A stretch of 64,000 nt of DNA from Dromaius novaehollandiae (Eukaryota; Chordata; Aves; Casuariiformes; Dromaiidae): contig NW_026991456.1 in assembly GCF_036370855.1 (NCBI RefSeq), forward strand, positions 4,030,001 through 4,094,000. The letters run 5' to 3'. Made by a program: the position numbers and the translations under genes. Within the stretch, counting starts at the first letter, position 1; the number at the start of each line of letters is the position of its first letter. Below, piece after piece: positions 17,598 through 30,100 of this stretch. The notes beneath the pieces were generated by a model. That model did no database searches and had not been told where the DNA came from. It saw nothing but the letters and a program-made list of their open reading frames with translations.

Positions 17598-18772
17598 ATT
17601 ATCCCAAATTACCTTTCGAATTTCAGTGGGTAAAGTGCCTTCTTCCCCTCCCTTATAATCGCTGCTGCCATAGATTGCATCCACAGTTGAGCTTGGATGC
17701 AACTGAGGGCCAGGGAAATATTAATTTGGGCTTCCCCAAGTGCATCCACTATCAAGTGGTGATCTTTTTCATTCATTTTTTCCCATTGAGGTAATATCTC
17801 GGATGAAAGCCATTGGTTAGTTCCTAATGCTAATAGAGAAGACCTCAATGGATGTTTTAATCTGTATAAGTCACTTGTTGTTGTGCTCAGTTTATTTACG
17901 AGTACTTCAGCATCTATACTGTTTAGGACTCCCAATCCTGTTCCTATGATACCGGTCACATCTCTCCTTGTTCATTTTGGAGAGGTGAGGGTTCGCCTAT
18001 GTAACCACGCCGTCCATCCCACATAGGACGTACCTAAGAATGGTGAACAGGTCGGTTTGATTGTAGAGATATAATTTGCATTAATAGCTCTACTCGTTTG
18101 AGAGACCATGATGGATTAAATAACACTCGTTGTTGGCCTGTATTTCTAATCACATACGGTCCAATTTCAAAGATTTGTGGGGATAAGGTTTTCTTACTCT
18201 TCATGGTAACAGAGTTATTTATATTGGTGGAAATAATTGTAGTCAGGGTAGGTATTGCTGTACTGGGCTCAATAATGTCTATTTTAAATTTAAATGACAG
18301 TCCCACATTGTGGTGAGCCCACAGGCAAACTATAAAAACAGGTTGTTCTAAGGTAAAATTGTACCAACAATCCAGTTTTTCAGTGGCACAAATTTTCCTT
18401 TCTTTTTCATTTGATTTGATTTTAGTGAGAGAGATTTGAGTTGCCTTCTCATGGGTGGACCCGTTGATCACTCGACACCCTATCTTTATTTCCTTTCCTG
18501 TCCTTCCCAGGAGTTGGGGAAGTTGGTTAGTATTATCCCAGCTCCATTCATTTTCTGAGTATACTTCAGTTCCATGCATGACCAGGGCTGAGAGGTTTAA
18601 GTTTTTATCAGAACTGAATCCCATACTTCTGGTATACTTAACACGGGCCTGGGACCATGGCCACTCTAAGGTTCTTTGACCACAGCTTAGGGAAAGTAGC
18701 ATTGCCAGGGTTTGAAACAGCAGGGTGCAGTAAAGGGAAAGAGATTTGTGTTAGTGAGGCGAGTCCGAACAG
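17592..18772 (-). pseudogene. ERV-X env, N-terminal part, unit 1
   Basis: The 5' portion of X env, cut by Z at its left end. Only this copy keeps the 5' segment with a signal-like hydrophobic run (LYCTLLFQTLAMLLSL); units 2 and 3 share a deletion of it. A surface-subunit frame of 222 codons is open at 18702-18034. A fusion-peptide-like segment (TGIIGTGLGVLNS) begins at 17959. Frame changes near 18030 and 17650 separate the pieces. Confidence 0.78.
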
Positions 18773-18820
18773 ACTACCCTGGGGAAGTCGTGTATCCCAT
18801 CGAGCTTTACGTGGTTGTTT

Positions 18821-21800
18821 TCACTGTTCTGCTGCAACCTCTGCTGTGTTTGCTTCTTGGACTGTCACTCGTTTCATGTGAGAGTGGTGAATCCAATTCT
18901 CTTTTCCTAGAATTTTAACAGCGCAGTAAGAACTTAACAATACAGTATAGGGTCCTTCCCATTTTGGTTCTAGTTTTGTTTTTCGCGAGAATACCTTTAT
19001 CAACACTTTATCTCCAGGCTGTATAGCATGTGCCTGAATGTCTGATGGCACTGGCTGAAACCACTGAGCCTGATTTTGCAAGGCCTTAAACCGTTCTTGT
19101 AAGGCTAGTACCTATTGTGTTACTCGTTCATCTCCGTCTAATAGGCTGGTCTTAGCAGGGATATAAGTCCCTGGTATCGCTAAATGTCTCCCAAAAAGAA
19201 TTTCTGCTGGTGGTAGTCCTATGGGTTGCCGTGGAGAATTTCGAACATCCCACAGAGCTAAGTTTAATGCCTCTGGCCATTTTAGGCTAGCATGTGTGCA
19301 TATTCTTGCTATTTTCTCTTTTAATGTTCTATTCATTCTTTCTACTTGTCCTGAAGATTGTGGGTGATAAGGAGCATGTAGGTTTCTTTTTATTCCTAAC
19401 GATTTACATAACTGATTGATTATGCTTGCTGTAAAATGGGCACCCCTGTCTGAATCAATGGCTTCTGGGACCCCATACCTGGGTATGATTTCCTTCAGTA
19501 AGGCTTTTACCACTCCCCCTGTGTCAGCCTTTCTTGTTGGAAAAGCTTCTACCCAGCCTGATAACTGATCTACTATCACTAACAAGTGTTTGTATCCATA
19601 GACAGATGGCATATCTGCATAAGCTATTTGCAGCTTCTGGAAAGGGAAGTAAGCCCATGGTCGTCCCCCCCAAATCTGAGCTTGGCTTGTTATTTGAAAA
19701 CTTCTGGCAGGTCGGGCAGCTATTTGCTATTCTTCTAGCAGCTGCATAGATTCCTGGAGCAGCCCATACTTTCTGTACCTGTTTAGCTATTCCCTCGGCT
19801 CCCCCATGAGCTTTATCGTGAAACCACCTAGCTATAGTAATTCAATATTTTTTTGGTAGAATTGGTTTTTCCCCAATTGTCCATATTCCGTCACCATTTT
19901 GTTTTGCTTCCCACTGTTCCCATTGTTTTTTCTCTTCCACTGAGCAGTCTTTTTCATACATAGTTTTGGGGTCTATTAAGTTTGGCCACTCACTCTGGTC
20001 CATCCTTGGAACTGCCCCCATACATTCTCTCAGAGGTTGTTGAGCTGCAGCCCTCGCAGCAGCGTTGGCTAGAGCATTTCCTCTGCTAATTTCTGTAGTG
20101 TCTTTAGTATGGGCTGGGCAGTGTATTACCGCAATTTCTTTGGGCAGTTGAACTGCTTCCAGCAAATTACGTATTTCTTCTCCATTAGCTAATTTCTTTC
20201 CTGATGACGGCAAGAATCCTCGTTCTTTCCATAACATCCCTGTTGCATGACACACTCCAAATGCATATTTAGAGTCGGTATAGATATTTACCCGCAAGCT
20301 CTTACCTATTTTTTGCTGCTTGGGTCAATGCTATTAATTCTGCTCCTTGAGCACTTACTGATGGAGACAAAGGATTGGCCTCGAGCACCTCAAAGACGTT
20401 AGTGACAGCATAGCCGGAGTGACGTCTTCCGTCCAAATAATAGGATGACCCATCTGTAAACAGAACTAAGTCCGGGTTCTCCAAAGGTTCATCTTTAAGG
20501 TCCTCCCGGGGCTTGCTCGAGCTGACGACCACCTGCTCACAGGAATGATGTGGCTCTCCGTCCTCCGGTTGAGGCAATAGCGTTGCTGGATTCAAAATAT
20601 TGCATCTTTTGAAAGTCACATTATCTGCATGCAGTATTATCAGTTCATAGCGGTCAGCTCTCTGTGGGGATAGTGCTTGAGTCGCATATTGCTTCATTAA
20701 CAGTTCTACTTCATGTGGCACATACACAGTCAATGAATGACCCAAAACCACAGGTCGTGTTTTTTTCAGTAAGAGCTGCAGTAGCTGCTATTGCTCTGAT
20801 GCGTCCTGGAGTGCCTTTAGCTACCTCATCTAGTTGCGTGGAGTAATAGGCCACTGGTCTACGGTGAGGGCCTAGTTTTTGGGTGAGTACCCCACTTGCT
20901 ACTCCCTGTCGCTCATGGACAAATAATTCAAATAGTTTGCTATAATCTGGTAACCCGAGAGCAGGGGCTGAAACCAACGCTTTTTTCACAGATGTAAAAG
21001 CTTTCTCCCTTTCTGGGCCCCAGGCCAAAGGCTCTATCTCCTCCTTTTTTGTTGCCTGTACCAGAGGCTTAGTAAGTTCTGCTAACCCCGGAATCCACGG
21101 TCGGCAGAATCCTACAGCTCCTAAAAATCCCCTAAGCTGTTTTTTTGTTACAGGACGAGGCATATCAAGAATTGTCTTTACTCGTTCTGGATCAACTAAC
21201 CTGTGTCCTTCTCTTAAGATAAAACCCAAATATTTTACCTCTCTTTGACACAGCTGGAGTTTAGACAGAGATGCTCGATGCCCTTTTTCTGCAAGAGCGT
21301 TACACAGAGAAACAGTATCTTTCAAACATGTCTCATAATCTTTACTTGCTAATAACAAATCATCTACATATTGTATTAATGCAGAATGTCCTGGAAGTTC
21401 GATATCTGAGAGGTCATTTTTAAGTATACGTGAAAAAACAGTCGGAGACCCAGTAAATCCCTGTGGCAGCCTTGTCCAAGTTAATTGTTGTCCCTTCCAA
21501 GTGAAAGCAAAGAGATCTTGGCTATCTTCAGCTATCGGTATACTAAAAAAGGCTGCTGTTAGGTCAATCACAGTAAAATAAGTTGCCCAGTGGGGTATCT
21601 GTAGTAAAATGGTTGATGGGTCGGGGACTACTGGATGTGGAGCAACTACATGTTGGTTTATAGCCCTTAAGTCTTGTACAAAGCGATACTCTGGATCACC
21701 ATCAGCATCTTGCCTGTTCTTTTTAACTGGCAGAATTGGGGTGTTATATGGGGATTCACAGACTCTAAGGATACCCATTTTCAGATAATGATCAGTTTGT

Positions 21801-22398
21801 TTTTGGATACTCTTCTCTGCTTCCTTTGGGATAGGATATTGTTTAACTGCAGGAGGCAATCCCCCCTTTGTTTTTATCGAGACTGGACCGGCTGATTTCA
21901 GTAGTCCCACATCCATTCCTGAAGAGCTCCATAATTTTTTAGAAACTGATTCTAAACCTGTTGGAATTTGCAGATTAGTTGACTCTGGTTCTGGTGTCTT
22001 AGCCAGAACACATGAACCCATAATTATTAGCTTTATCCCTTCCGGCTGTAAGCAGATCTGAGTATCCAAGGCTTGCAGGAGATCTCTCCCCAAAAGGCAT
22101 ATAGGTGCGTCTGTGGAAATTATAAAATGTCCCCACACTGTTTTACCCCCAATAGTGAGTAATAAGGGCTTAGATAACATTCATTCGCCCTTTCCCATCA
22201 CTCCTTGCATCGCTATTTTATCTGATGATTTGCATCCTTTAGGCTCAAAATTTAAAAGGGAAAGGGTGGCTCCAGTATCCACTAGAAAGGGAACTTCTAA
22301 ACCTTCAGTATTGCCATTACGTGACCCTCAAAATCCAAAACTACATCCCATAAATTTACTCCAATTTCCACAGTATTTTCTGAGTCTCCTGTTTCCTC
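18821..22398 (-). pseudogene. ERV-X pro-pol, unit 1
   Basis: Protease FLVDTGATLS lies near 22270, then a TGA at 22181-22183 immediately before the RT frame (22180-20711), with LPQGFTGSP and the YVDDLL active site. RNase H follows (FTDGSSYYLDG, then YTDSKYAFG) with frame changes near 20760 and 20300. Integrase has a zinc-binding HxxxH...CxxC region, DSDRGAHF and PQSSGQVERMN, with a stop at 19858 and further frame changes near 19620 and 19100. The C-terminal tail at 19081-18821 is open here but has a stop in the other two units. A class I polymerase, non-functional. Confidence 0.85.
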
Positions 22399-23823
22399 TC
22401 ATTGTGGATTGACTGGGAATCGCCTGGTCTCCTCCTTAGTGTTTGATTGTCTCATGCCGGTTCCTCTGTTCCTAACTACACGGGGCCTCACTGGGCACTC
22501 CTGCTGCCAGTGTCCTTGTTCCCCACAATAATAACAATCATTAACTCCTGACTGTACAGCACGTTCACTTTGGTTCCATCTATCTCTCCTGGCTCTTTCA
22601 CGTCCCCTCCCCCTGGGTCCTCTAAATCCATCTCTTAACACAGCTGCTAACACACTAACTTCCTCTTTTTTTTGCTGTCTCTTTTCTTTTGCCCTCTCCT
22701 CCTCTCGACTATTATACACAAATGTGGCTAAACGTATTATTTCATCCATTCGCTTTCCTGGCCAGTCAGGAACATGTTTGGAAAACTACTTTCTAATGTC
22801 CGGGGCTGCTTGGTCTACAAATGTGGAAATCATTAGCGGCCTGTTAGCCTCGGCTTCTGGGTCTAGTCCTCCCCCATACATTCTGACTTGCTTAATTAGC
22901 CTAGCAAAGAAAGCCGAGGGGTGTTCCTCTGCCTGTTGCTGACACTCCCTTACTTGCAGTCTTTTGTCCTGCCAAACGTATAGCTTCTTCTAAGCCCTCT
23001 CTGGCTAATTGCAACTGCCTGTAATCTGCATCTACATTATGATTCCATCCGGGGTCCACAGCTGGCCAGGCTGTTTGAGCAGCCCCAACACACCCCTCTC
23101 TGCTGCCCAACGGTGGTTTGCATCCAAACTTGAGCACCTTTCATCTGGAGTGAACACAGATTCAAGGAGCATTTGTACATCTCCCCAGGTAGGGTCATAC
23201 GCCCGCATAATTCCCCTTATGATTTGTAACACTCTTTCTGGATCATCCCTAAGTCTGGGGAGCCGTTGACTCCATATAATTAAATCTTGGGGTCTCCAGG
23301 GTCGGTAAACTCGTGTTGTGGCGACCCGAGGTACCCCTTCCAGACCGGGTGGGGGCACTCCTGGCACAGGAAGGCCTTCCAGAGGAGCTTGAAAGGCGGG
23401 GGCGGAAGGCAAGCGGGGGTGTAGGGAAGCTGAAGCAGAGGGTAGCGCATAGGGTGGAATAGTTTCCACAAGCGTTTCAGCAGCTGCGGTACTTACAGCA
23501 TTCTGAGGAAAGAGTCTCTCTTTCCTAGGCGCCTCTTTTCATCTAGCAAATGCCCAGTTGTCCCATACATACCAGTAATCCATTTGTCTGGGGAACCTAT
23601 TCTGCAAATGATGACGCAGGAAAGTTAGTTCCTGGTAACTGAAGGACCCCTGGGGTGGCCATCGCTCTGCCAGATTACCTTCCTTAGTCAGGAACGGCCA
23701 ATCCTCCTGACATAGTTGGACTAACCTTTTTCTCCCTAAATTTTTGGTACCATCAATCTTACTCCAGTTTACCAAAATTTCAGCTAAGGGCGTCCCCTTT
23801 TCTATGCCGAAATTATTTCCCAT
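22399..23823 (-). pseudogene. ERV-X gag, unit 1
   Basis: Gag starts MGNNFG at 23823, a myristoylation-type start. Matrix ends in a TGA at 23539-23541. A proline-rich region and capsid (DLIIWSQRLP) follow, then a frame change near 23100 where two bases are inserted relative to unit 2, and a stop near 22790. Nucleocapsid has a single zinc knuckle, CYYCGEQGHWQQEC, typical of class I. The gag stop is TGA at 22399-22401. Confidence 0.85.
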
Positions 23824-24059
23824 ATTGAGTTCCTGAAAAGTGCGTCTTAAGCAAATCAGGCAGTGCACTTCCTTCCCGGTAACACCAGTCCCTGTAGCTG
23901 GTGTGATCACACACACTATTTCTCTCCCTCTCTTTCTCTCGCTCTCTGGGAACTGCACTCACACCACCCGCGTCTTTAACTGCTAGGACTGCTGTCCCTT
24001 CGCAGCAGGCGGCTTCTCAGCCGACGGGTGCCCCAATCGGTTCCCAGGCTACACGCACT

Positions 24060-24061
<2 letters not shown>

Positions 24062-24097
<36 letters not shown>
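24062..24097. repeat. (AC)n microsatellite in the ERV-X leader, unit 1
   Basis: A long CA run between primer site and gag. Unit 3 has a run of similar length (52893-52930), whereas unit 2 is much shorter (42520-42543). Confidence 0.9.
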
Positions 24098-24104
<7 letters not shown>

Positions 24105-24502
24105 AGTGCTGTTTACACTCACACCAGTCACGGTGACTCTAGATTTCGGTCTTACAGTTTTGCAGTGCGCCTTATGCTGATCAGGCTGCACAACCCTCCT
24201 CCGGCCGGACCGAGCTGGGACTTAAAACCCACTCTAACCCTGGGGATGGGACTCCTACCTGTCCCCCTGGTATGCCTTACAGTGGCCAGCCCGCGTACCC
24301 CCCACACACACCTGGTACGCCTTACGGTGATCAGTCCGCGTACCCTTTCAGTGCACTGTTACCAGACCAGAATTTAGAATTTAGGCGGGAGTTTAAGACT
24401 CACCTTCTCGGTGCCTCTCGTTGCCAAAGATCCCAGGTGAACTCACCCGATGGCGCCAGATGATTGTTTGGAGATGAGAGGCCCCAACAGTGGTCGCCTA
24501 GG

Positions 24503-24520
24503 GTCCCATCTGGGGTGCCA
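24503..24520 (-). promoter_or_regulatory. ERV-X primer binding site, tRNA-Arg, unit 1
   Basis: Minus-strand TGGCACCCCAGATGGGAC, complementary to the tRNA-Arg(CCT) 3' end. It begins 3 bases after the 5' LTR. The leader from here to gag at 23823 has no gene; it holds the CA run. Confidence 0.85.
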
Positions 24521-24523
24521 AAC

Positions 24524-25161
24524 TGTTATGGAAATTAGGCCTGTCGGCCACCATAACAGGGCTCGACCCTAGGTTCCCGCAAGTAAAGTTCAGAGCCAAA
24601 TCAAAACAAATCAGATAATTTTAATCACGCGCGTACCGTAATTACAGCTCGAGCTGGGTGCCTCCGAAGAGGGACCCTAACATAAACAAATCCTGGGTAA
24701 TTATAGTCTTTTCGACTTCCATTTCCCACCCCTCACGCGGTAGTTAGCCCAATAGTAATTTTTTGGTCTGGGGTCTCCTGCTCCTGATTGGGTCTCATCA
24801 TCTTTCTGAGGCAAGCTGGTTTTCTCCTTTTTTTTGTTTTTTTGCAGTCTCTGATGATGGTTGTACCTCTGTTTTTGTTGGGTCTGGCGGCTGTTTCCCA
24901 AGGTCTTATTTTCCCAATTGTTTTGGCGTCTTCCCTCTCGGAGTCGGTGACACAGGAGCGCAGACTGCGTGTGGCTTCCTTATTTTCCCAGCCTGAATGA
25001 GCTCTGAGGCACTATTTTTTATTAAACTAGGTAAAGATTCGTTACTTTTCCCACATGCAGCCTAAGGCTTCAGCAAATCTAGCCACTCATGCTAAGCAAG
25101 TTTTATGTAAGTTGTGCTAAGCAGCTATTTCTAGACAGTTTCAATTCACTATTCTTTAACA
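24524..25161 (-). repeat. ERV-X 5' LTR, unit 1
   Basis: 638 bp, TGTTAAAG...CATAACA on the minus strand. It differs from its own 3' LTR at multiple sites, so X is older than Z or L. It abuts satellite on its outer side. Confidence 0.9.
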
Positions 25162-26120
25162 CTCACAAACACAGCCAGCAGCCAGGGGCCTCTCTCTCGC
25201 CTATGAGGCACTGAGGCTGCTGTGACCTCACAAGCCCACCCAGCAGTCATTGGCCTCAAACTGGCCTATCAGGCACTGAGGCTGCTGTGACCTCACAAGC
25301 ACGGCCAGCAGGCATGGGCATCCAACTGCCCTATAAGACACTGAGGCTGCTGTGACGTCACAAGCAAAGCCAGCAGCTGTGGGTCTGCCACTGGCCTGTC
25401 AGGCAATAGGACTGCTGTGACCTGACAAGCACAGCCAGCAGCTATGGGCCTGCCACTGGCCTATAGGGCACTGAGGCTGCTGTGACCTCACAAGCACAGC
25501 GAGGAGCCAGAGGCCTGCCATTGCCCTATAAGGTACAGAGACAAAGGTGACCTCAAAAGGCAGCCAGCAGACGGGGCCTCCCACGGGCCTATCAGGAAAT
25601 AGGACTGCTGTGACCGCACAAGCACAGCCAGCAGCTATGGGCCTGCCACTGGCCTATGAGGCACTGAGGCTTCTCTGACCTCACAAGCACAACCAGCAGC
25701 TATGGACCTCGCACTGGCTATCAGGCACTCATACTGCTGTGACCTCACAAGCACAGCCAGCAGCCATGGGCCTGCCCCTGGTGTATGAGGAACTAGGACT
25801 CCTGTGCCTTCACAAGCACAAGCAGCAGCTGTGGGCCTGCCACTGAACTGTGAAGCACGGAGACAAACATGGCCTCACAAGCACAACCAGCAGCCAGGGG
25901 CCTGCCACTGCCCTATGAGACACTGAGGCTGCTGTGACCTCACAAGCAAAGCCAGCAGCCAGGGGACTCCCTTTGGCCTATGAGGCACTGATGCTGCTAT
26001 GACCTCACAAGGACAGCCAACAGCCAGGAGCCATCCCACTGGCCTATCAGGCTATAGGACTGCTGTGACCTCACAAGCACAGCCAGCAGCTATGGGCCTG
26101 CCAGTGACCTATCAGACACG
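25162..26120 (+). repeat. 65-bp satellite block, unit 1 (959 bp)
   Basis: Tandem monomers of about 65 bp with the core GCTGTGACCTCACAAGCACA followed by GCCAGCAG and a CTGCCACTGGCCTAT part. Copies diverge by substitutions and small indels. Short ORFs across it are by-products of the repeat. The block has the same length as the inverted block at 50869-51827. Confidence 0.93.
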
Positions 26121-26847
26121 TGTCGCGGCCCGAAAGGAGTCGTTCAGGACGACCTCCCTCCCCTTAGGACCAACGACCAAGTTCGTGATGCCCTTGCACT
26201 CAATTAAGGTGAAAACGACACCAGCCAACCAGTTTAAGATTTATTAAGGCAAAATGGAATCAACTAACGAGACATGTCCCGCGTCACACGTTTAGGGAAA
26301 AAGAGAGGAAAAGGGGAAGAAAGAGAGAGAAAGATATCACCACCCGTGGATCCAGCGGCGTCCCGTTGGTCCTCTTCTTTTGGGAGTCCTTGCGGCGGGG
26401 CGGGGGGGCAGAGGGGGGAAGCTCCCGTCTGGTTCCGCTGACTCTGCTCGAGTTCTTCAGTCGTCGCAAGCAAGCCCCCCCATTCACACAGTCTGCAGTT
26501 TTTATAGGTTCTTGCCCGGCCTCTGGGAGGTGCTTCCTCGCTTCCCATGCAGATTAACCGTCATGCGCAGTCCGCCCTCTCGGAACCTTCCAGAAATGGG
26601 CTGGGGTATCTGGGGGTCTCCTGCTCATGCGCAGATGGCAAATGAGTACGTGCGGTTCGTGCCCTAGAGACGCCCTTCTGCCCTTTTCGCACCCTTTTTA
26701 CCCCGTGCAGGTGCACGAGGTTGTTTACTTCGCAGACGGCTCCCGGGGGCGCCAGCGCGGCATTGCCCGACACACCTTGGCAGCGGCAGCTTTGCAGCAG
26801 CAGCAGCAATGTCAAGACAAAACCGCATTTAGTACCGGTCCTCTACA
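26121..26847 (-). repeat. L2 3' LTR, unit 1
   Basis: 727 bp, TGTAGAGG...CCGCGACA on the minus strand. R-U5 matches L; U3 does not. It includes a TATAAAA box and AATAAA. Segment 26848-27104 after it is 3' untranslated sequence with GGGGTGG at the LTR edge. Confidence 0.88.
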
Positions 26848-27104
26848 CCACCCCGTGTCTCAACATTGCAGCTTGGCAGCAGGAGAGAGAGAGAGAGAAA
26901 GCAAGCAAGCAAGCAAGGAAGGAAAGGAGAGAGAATTAGGGACGGGGGGGAAGTCGTGGGAACAACATGGGTTTGGGTAAAAAATAAAGTGCTTAACAGT
27001 GATTAAACAGAGGTCTTGCTCAATGCAAGCTTATTCTTTAACAACTTCAACAACATTTAACTTTACAAAACAGACATCAAAACTGAGTTAATGAGGTGGG
27101 AGTG

Positions 27105-28258
27105 TTACAATAGGCATAAAACAGCTGGCAAATGCGCTGTGGATGTCAATATGCAATTTCCTCCTTCAGGAGAAACTGGGAAATGATGGGTACTGTGGTT
27201 GGCCACGGCCAATGGATGGCACGGATTTTCTTTATGCCGTCCGGCAAGGTGGTAGGAACAAATTGCATATTTGACACAACATGTCCGATTAATTGAACAA
27301 AGCAAGGAATTATACAAGAACATTAAGGCGGCAACTGCACCTAACAAATACAATATTAACTGTTTCACCCACGGTGCCCCCAGTAACCAGGACTACAAAT
27401 CGCCACTCCAGCCATTCCAGGTTTGGACGAGGACGTGGGCTATTTTTCTGATATCTTTGGTTAACTGGAGAACTACTTCGCCTACATCATCTATTTCCAA
27501 ACAACAGTTAGGAATATTTAATTTCCCACACACTTCTCCCTCTTCAGCTAACAGGTAATCTAAAAACCATGTGGTGCTGAAGGATTGCCGTGCGCATCTG
27601 TTGGGATTGCCAAGTTAGAAGATCTATCGTGTCAGCGGTTTTGTTGGTAATAATTTCTAGAGCCGCTTGTAGTCTGATTATTTCCCCATTTTTGCGTCCC
27701 GCCCAAATTTCCCTTAATGGATCGCGTCTTACAGGCAACACTTCTGTCTCCAAGGTTATCATATACCTTTATGCCTAACCGAGGTCCACTTGTTTCTGGC
27801 AAAAGGAAAAACAAAGGTCTGATAATCCCTATATAACAAATTCCCAACCACCCCGTGGGTAAAAATGTATATGCTGTGTGCCTGCATATCCAGTAATGCC
27901 CCTTCTTAGCTCCAATGCCCTGAGCAAATGGCCCGTTTATCCCTGGTGGGAATTGAAAGTAAGTTGCACCTCTGTTGCCCAGAGGGCTGAAGAAGGTGGT
28001 TGCCCCATCACCTATTTGGCCGGTACAATACCAAGCCCCAGAAGTGTATTCTGGTGGTAGGTTTGCCATAGCACATGTAAGCACATTAAGACAAGAAGTA
28101 TCTTTCCAACACAGGTTAAGAATGCCATTCTTGGCTGTTGTGTTTTCAACAATAAAGCTAATTATGATCGCAGCACACAATTACAAAAAATGATAAAAAT
28201 AACTGTTATAACTACCACAGGTAGTATCATTGAGGACACTCAAGCTCAACATAAGACA
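27105..28258 (-). pseudogene. L2 env remnant, unit 1
   Basis: Homologous to the L envelope from TGQIGDGATTFFSPLG onwards, including the glycine-proline-rich middle, the heptad region ([11 protein letters not shown]) and the membrane anchor (LILYLLGAVAALMFL). The N-terminal part differs from L and is much shorter. Frame changes near 27690 and 27550 break it, and stops occur in the ectodomain. Confidence 0.75.
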
Positions 28259-28299
28259 AGTCTTCTTCCCCAGTGCCCTCTTCCTTTTACATTGTTGAC

Positions 28300-30073
28300 C
28301 TAAAAGGAAGGGAGGATCCACCTGGTATGGATTCTATGATCTTTCCCATGGGCATCAGTAGCTACCCATGCATACAGATTTTTTGAAGCTTTTAGTACTA
28401 GAGGTATTTGTCCCACAGTGGGTAAGTCCACTAGAACCGGTTGTCCCGGGTAATACAAGGGATTCCTCGGTTTCTTATTCTCCCCAGTCCCAGGTAAGAG
28501 GGATGGAGGATTAGGGCAAAAAGCAGCGAGTCTGGGGCAGCCATTTACTCCCCATCGTCCATTGACTTTAGTTACTGCATCAGATATTCGTCGCGCCCAT
28601 CCGGGATTGTGCGGTCTCAGGGTTCGTTTTAAGAGTCCTGGGGTGCAGACGGGGTCTTGGGATAAGGGAGGAGGAACTTTGGGGTTTGAGGAAGATGGGG
28701 TTCCCCTTATCCTGTCCCAACTTCTTACCAAACCTTCCAGGTTGGGAGTTGGTAACCTATCCATGACTTCTCTGGGAATTCCCTTTGAAATGCCTTCTGC
28801 CCATAATAATTGTCTCCTGCTATCCAACACCCGTACCGGTTTCCCAGGATGTGGGTGTTGCAGTGATTTATATTGCCTCCCACTTTCCTCAACTCTTCTT
28901 ATTTCTGCTTTATGCTTTGTTTCCCCCTGGCCAGTGAATCCCATACGCCTTCCGTAATTAATTAGCTCCTGTGCCACCTCCCCCCAAGTCATGTTGGGGG
29001 GGCCTCCCCTTCGTCTCGGTCGGGGAGTTCGTAATCGGTCTTGCAGCTGAACAGCATATAGTTTTAAAGCATCAGGAAGTCCCCTGATCAGAGGATGTGA
29101 CCTCTCGGGGTCTGCCACACACTGCATGGGGGAGGGCTGCTGCGGAAGCAGCAAACGGTCATGCATCAATTGGAGGCAAGCAGTTTTCTGCACGCTTTCC
29201 AGAATGTGGCCCGCTGTGGGTGTTTTAATAGAAAAAGGGTCTCCTCTTTCCATTGGTCTAATCCTCCTGCTCAGTAGGCTACCCTCTGGGTCAAGGACCA
29301 TGGTTCCCTGTTATCATTTGTGGTTAGAAAGACTCTGGGTCCCCAATATCCTCTAGCTTCATCTTCGCTCAGCAGAATGCGATCCCCCCCCCGGTGAGGG
29401 AGACTCTCCACACATACTCAGTTTCAGTTTCCTGGGAGCCCCGGGAGTATTTTTCCGAAGTCCTGAGGAGAATAGGGGATAATACGCGTGGTACGTCGTT
29501 GAATACCCCCCTGACCATTGTCAGTGGTTTCCGTTTTAATCAAGGGTCTCATTACTACATTCCCATCTCCAGGATAAAAGCAGTTCCTGCTGTCTTCTAA
29601 TTCTTTAATTGGATATATGGATTTTAGATCAGATGCCTGTTTTCCGTCTAGTTCGGCCAAATTCGAGAATCCCGGTTCACTATCATCAACCCCCCGCCTG
29701 TTTTCTTCCAATTCAGACCGCAGGATTCTCTCTCGGTCTAGTGAGTCCGATAAGATTATGTGAAGCCGCTGAGTATGGTTGCGCTCCGCAGTGAGTTGAC
29801 TTTGCAAGTTTCTTACCTGTTCTTGCAAAGACTCAACTGTCTCTTTGGCTCGACTCCGGGAGTCTTGCAAGAACTCGATTGTCTCTTTGGCTTGACTCTG
29901 GGAGTTTCTTATGTGTTCTCCCAAGGACTTAATGGTCTTTTTATCACCTTGCCTCCCCCACCGGGCAGCAATTAGTGCCGCCCCTAAAACACCACAAACT
30001 GTTGCCTGAGCCATGCCAAGAGAGAGCAGGGCTTTATAGCCCTTCAGATTCTCAAAAGAGGATTATCCTTCAT
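28300..30073 (-). pseudogene. L2 gag joined to integrase C-terminus, unit 1
   Basis: Gag begins at the ATG at 30073 and loses frame within ten codons in this copy. The coiled-coil and capsid regions match L (IPYSPQD, then RGDPFSIKTPTAGHI). Near 28640 Gag sequence changes to an integrase tail ending RWILPSF at 28300, so protease, RT, RNase H and most of integrase are gone. Another frame change lies around 29300-29430. Confidence 0.78.
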
Positions 30074-30100
30074 TGTCAGATCCTCTGTACTACAAATTAT

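Larger units (their letters stand above)
1563..25161 (-). mobile_element. ERV-X provirus, unit 1, interrupted by nested provirus Z
   Basis: A class I provirus on the minus strand with two LTRs, a tRNA-Arg primer site, gag with one zinc knuckle, protease, RT with YVDD, RNase H, integrase and an atypical env. Bases 3168-17591 are a later insertion (Z), so X itself is about 9.2 kb. Its outer flanks do not form a target duplication: the 3' LTR abuts truncated ERV-Y integrase and the 5' LTR abuts satellite. Units 2 and 3 share both flanks. The many stops and frameshifts make it non-coding. Confidence 0.9.
26121..30100 (-). mobile_element. L2, deleted class III ERV related to L, unit 1
   Basis: It has a 3' LTR, env remnant, gag joined to an integrase tail, and a short leader; no 5' LTR, protease, RT or RNase H. 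It is the same structure as 44437-48413 and shares both satellite junctions with it, so it was copied with the unit. The leader ends within ATTATTCACAAGCACAGC, where it runs into satellite with matching bases. Confidence 0.88.

Noticed and set aside
25162..26120. Satellite ORFs as host coding exons
   Set aside because: They repeat the monomer in shifting frames and differ between units.
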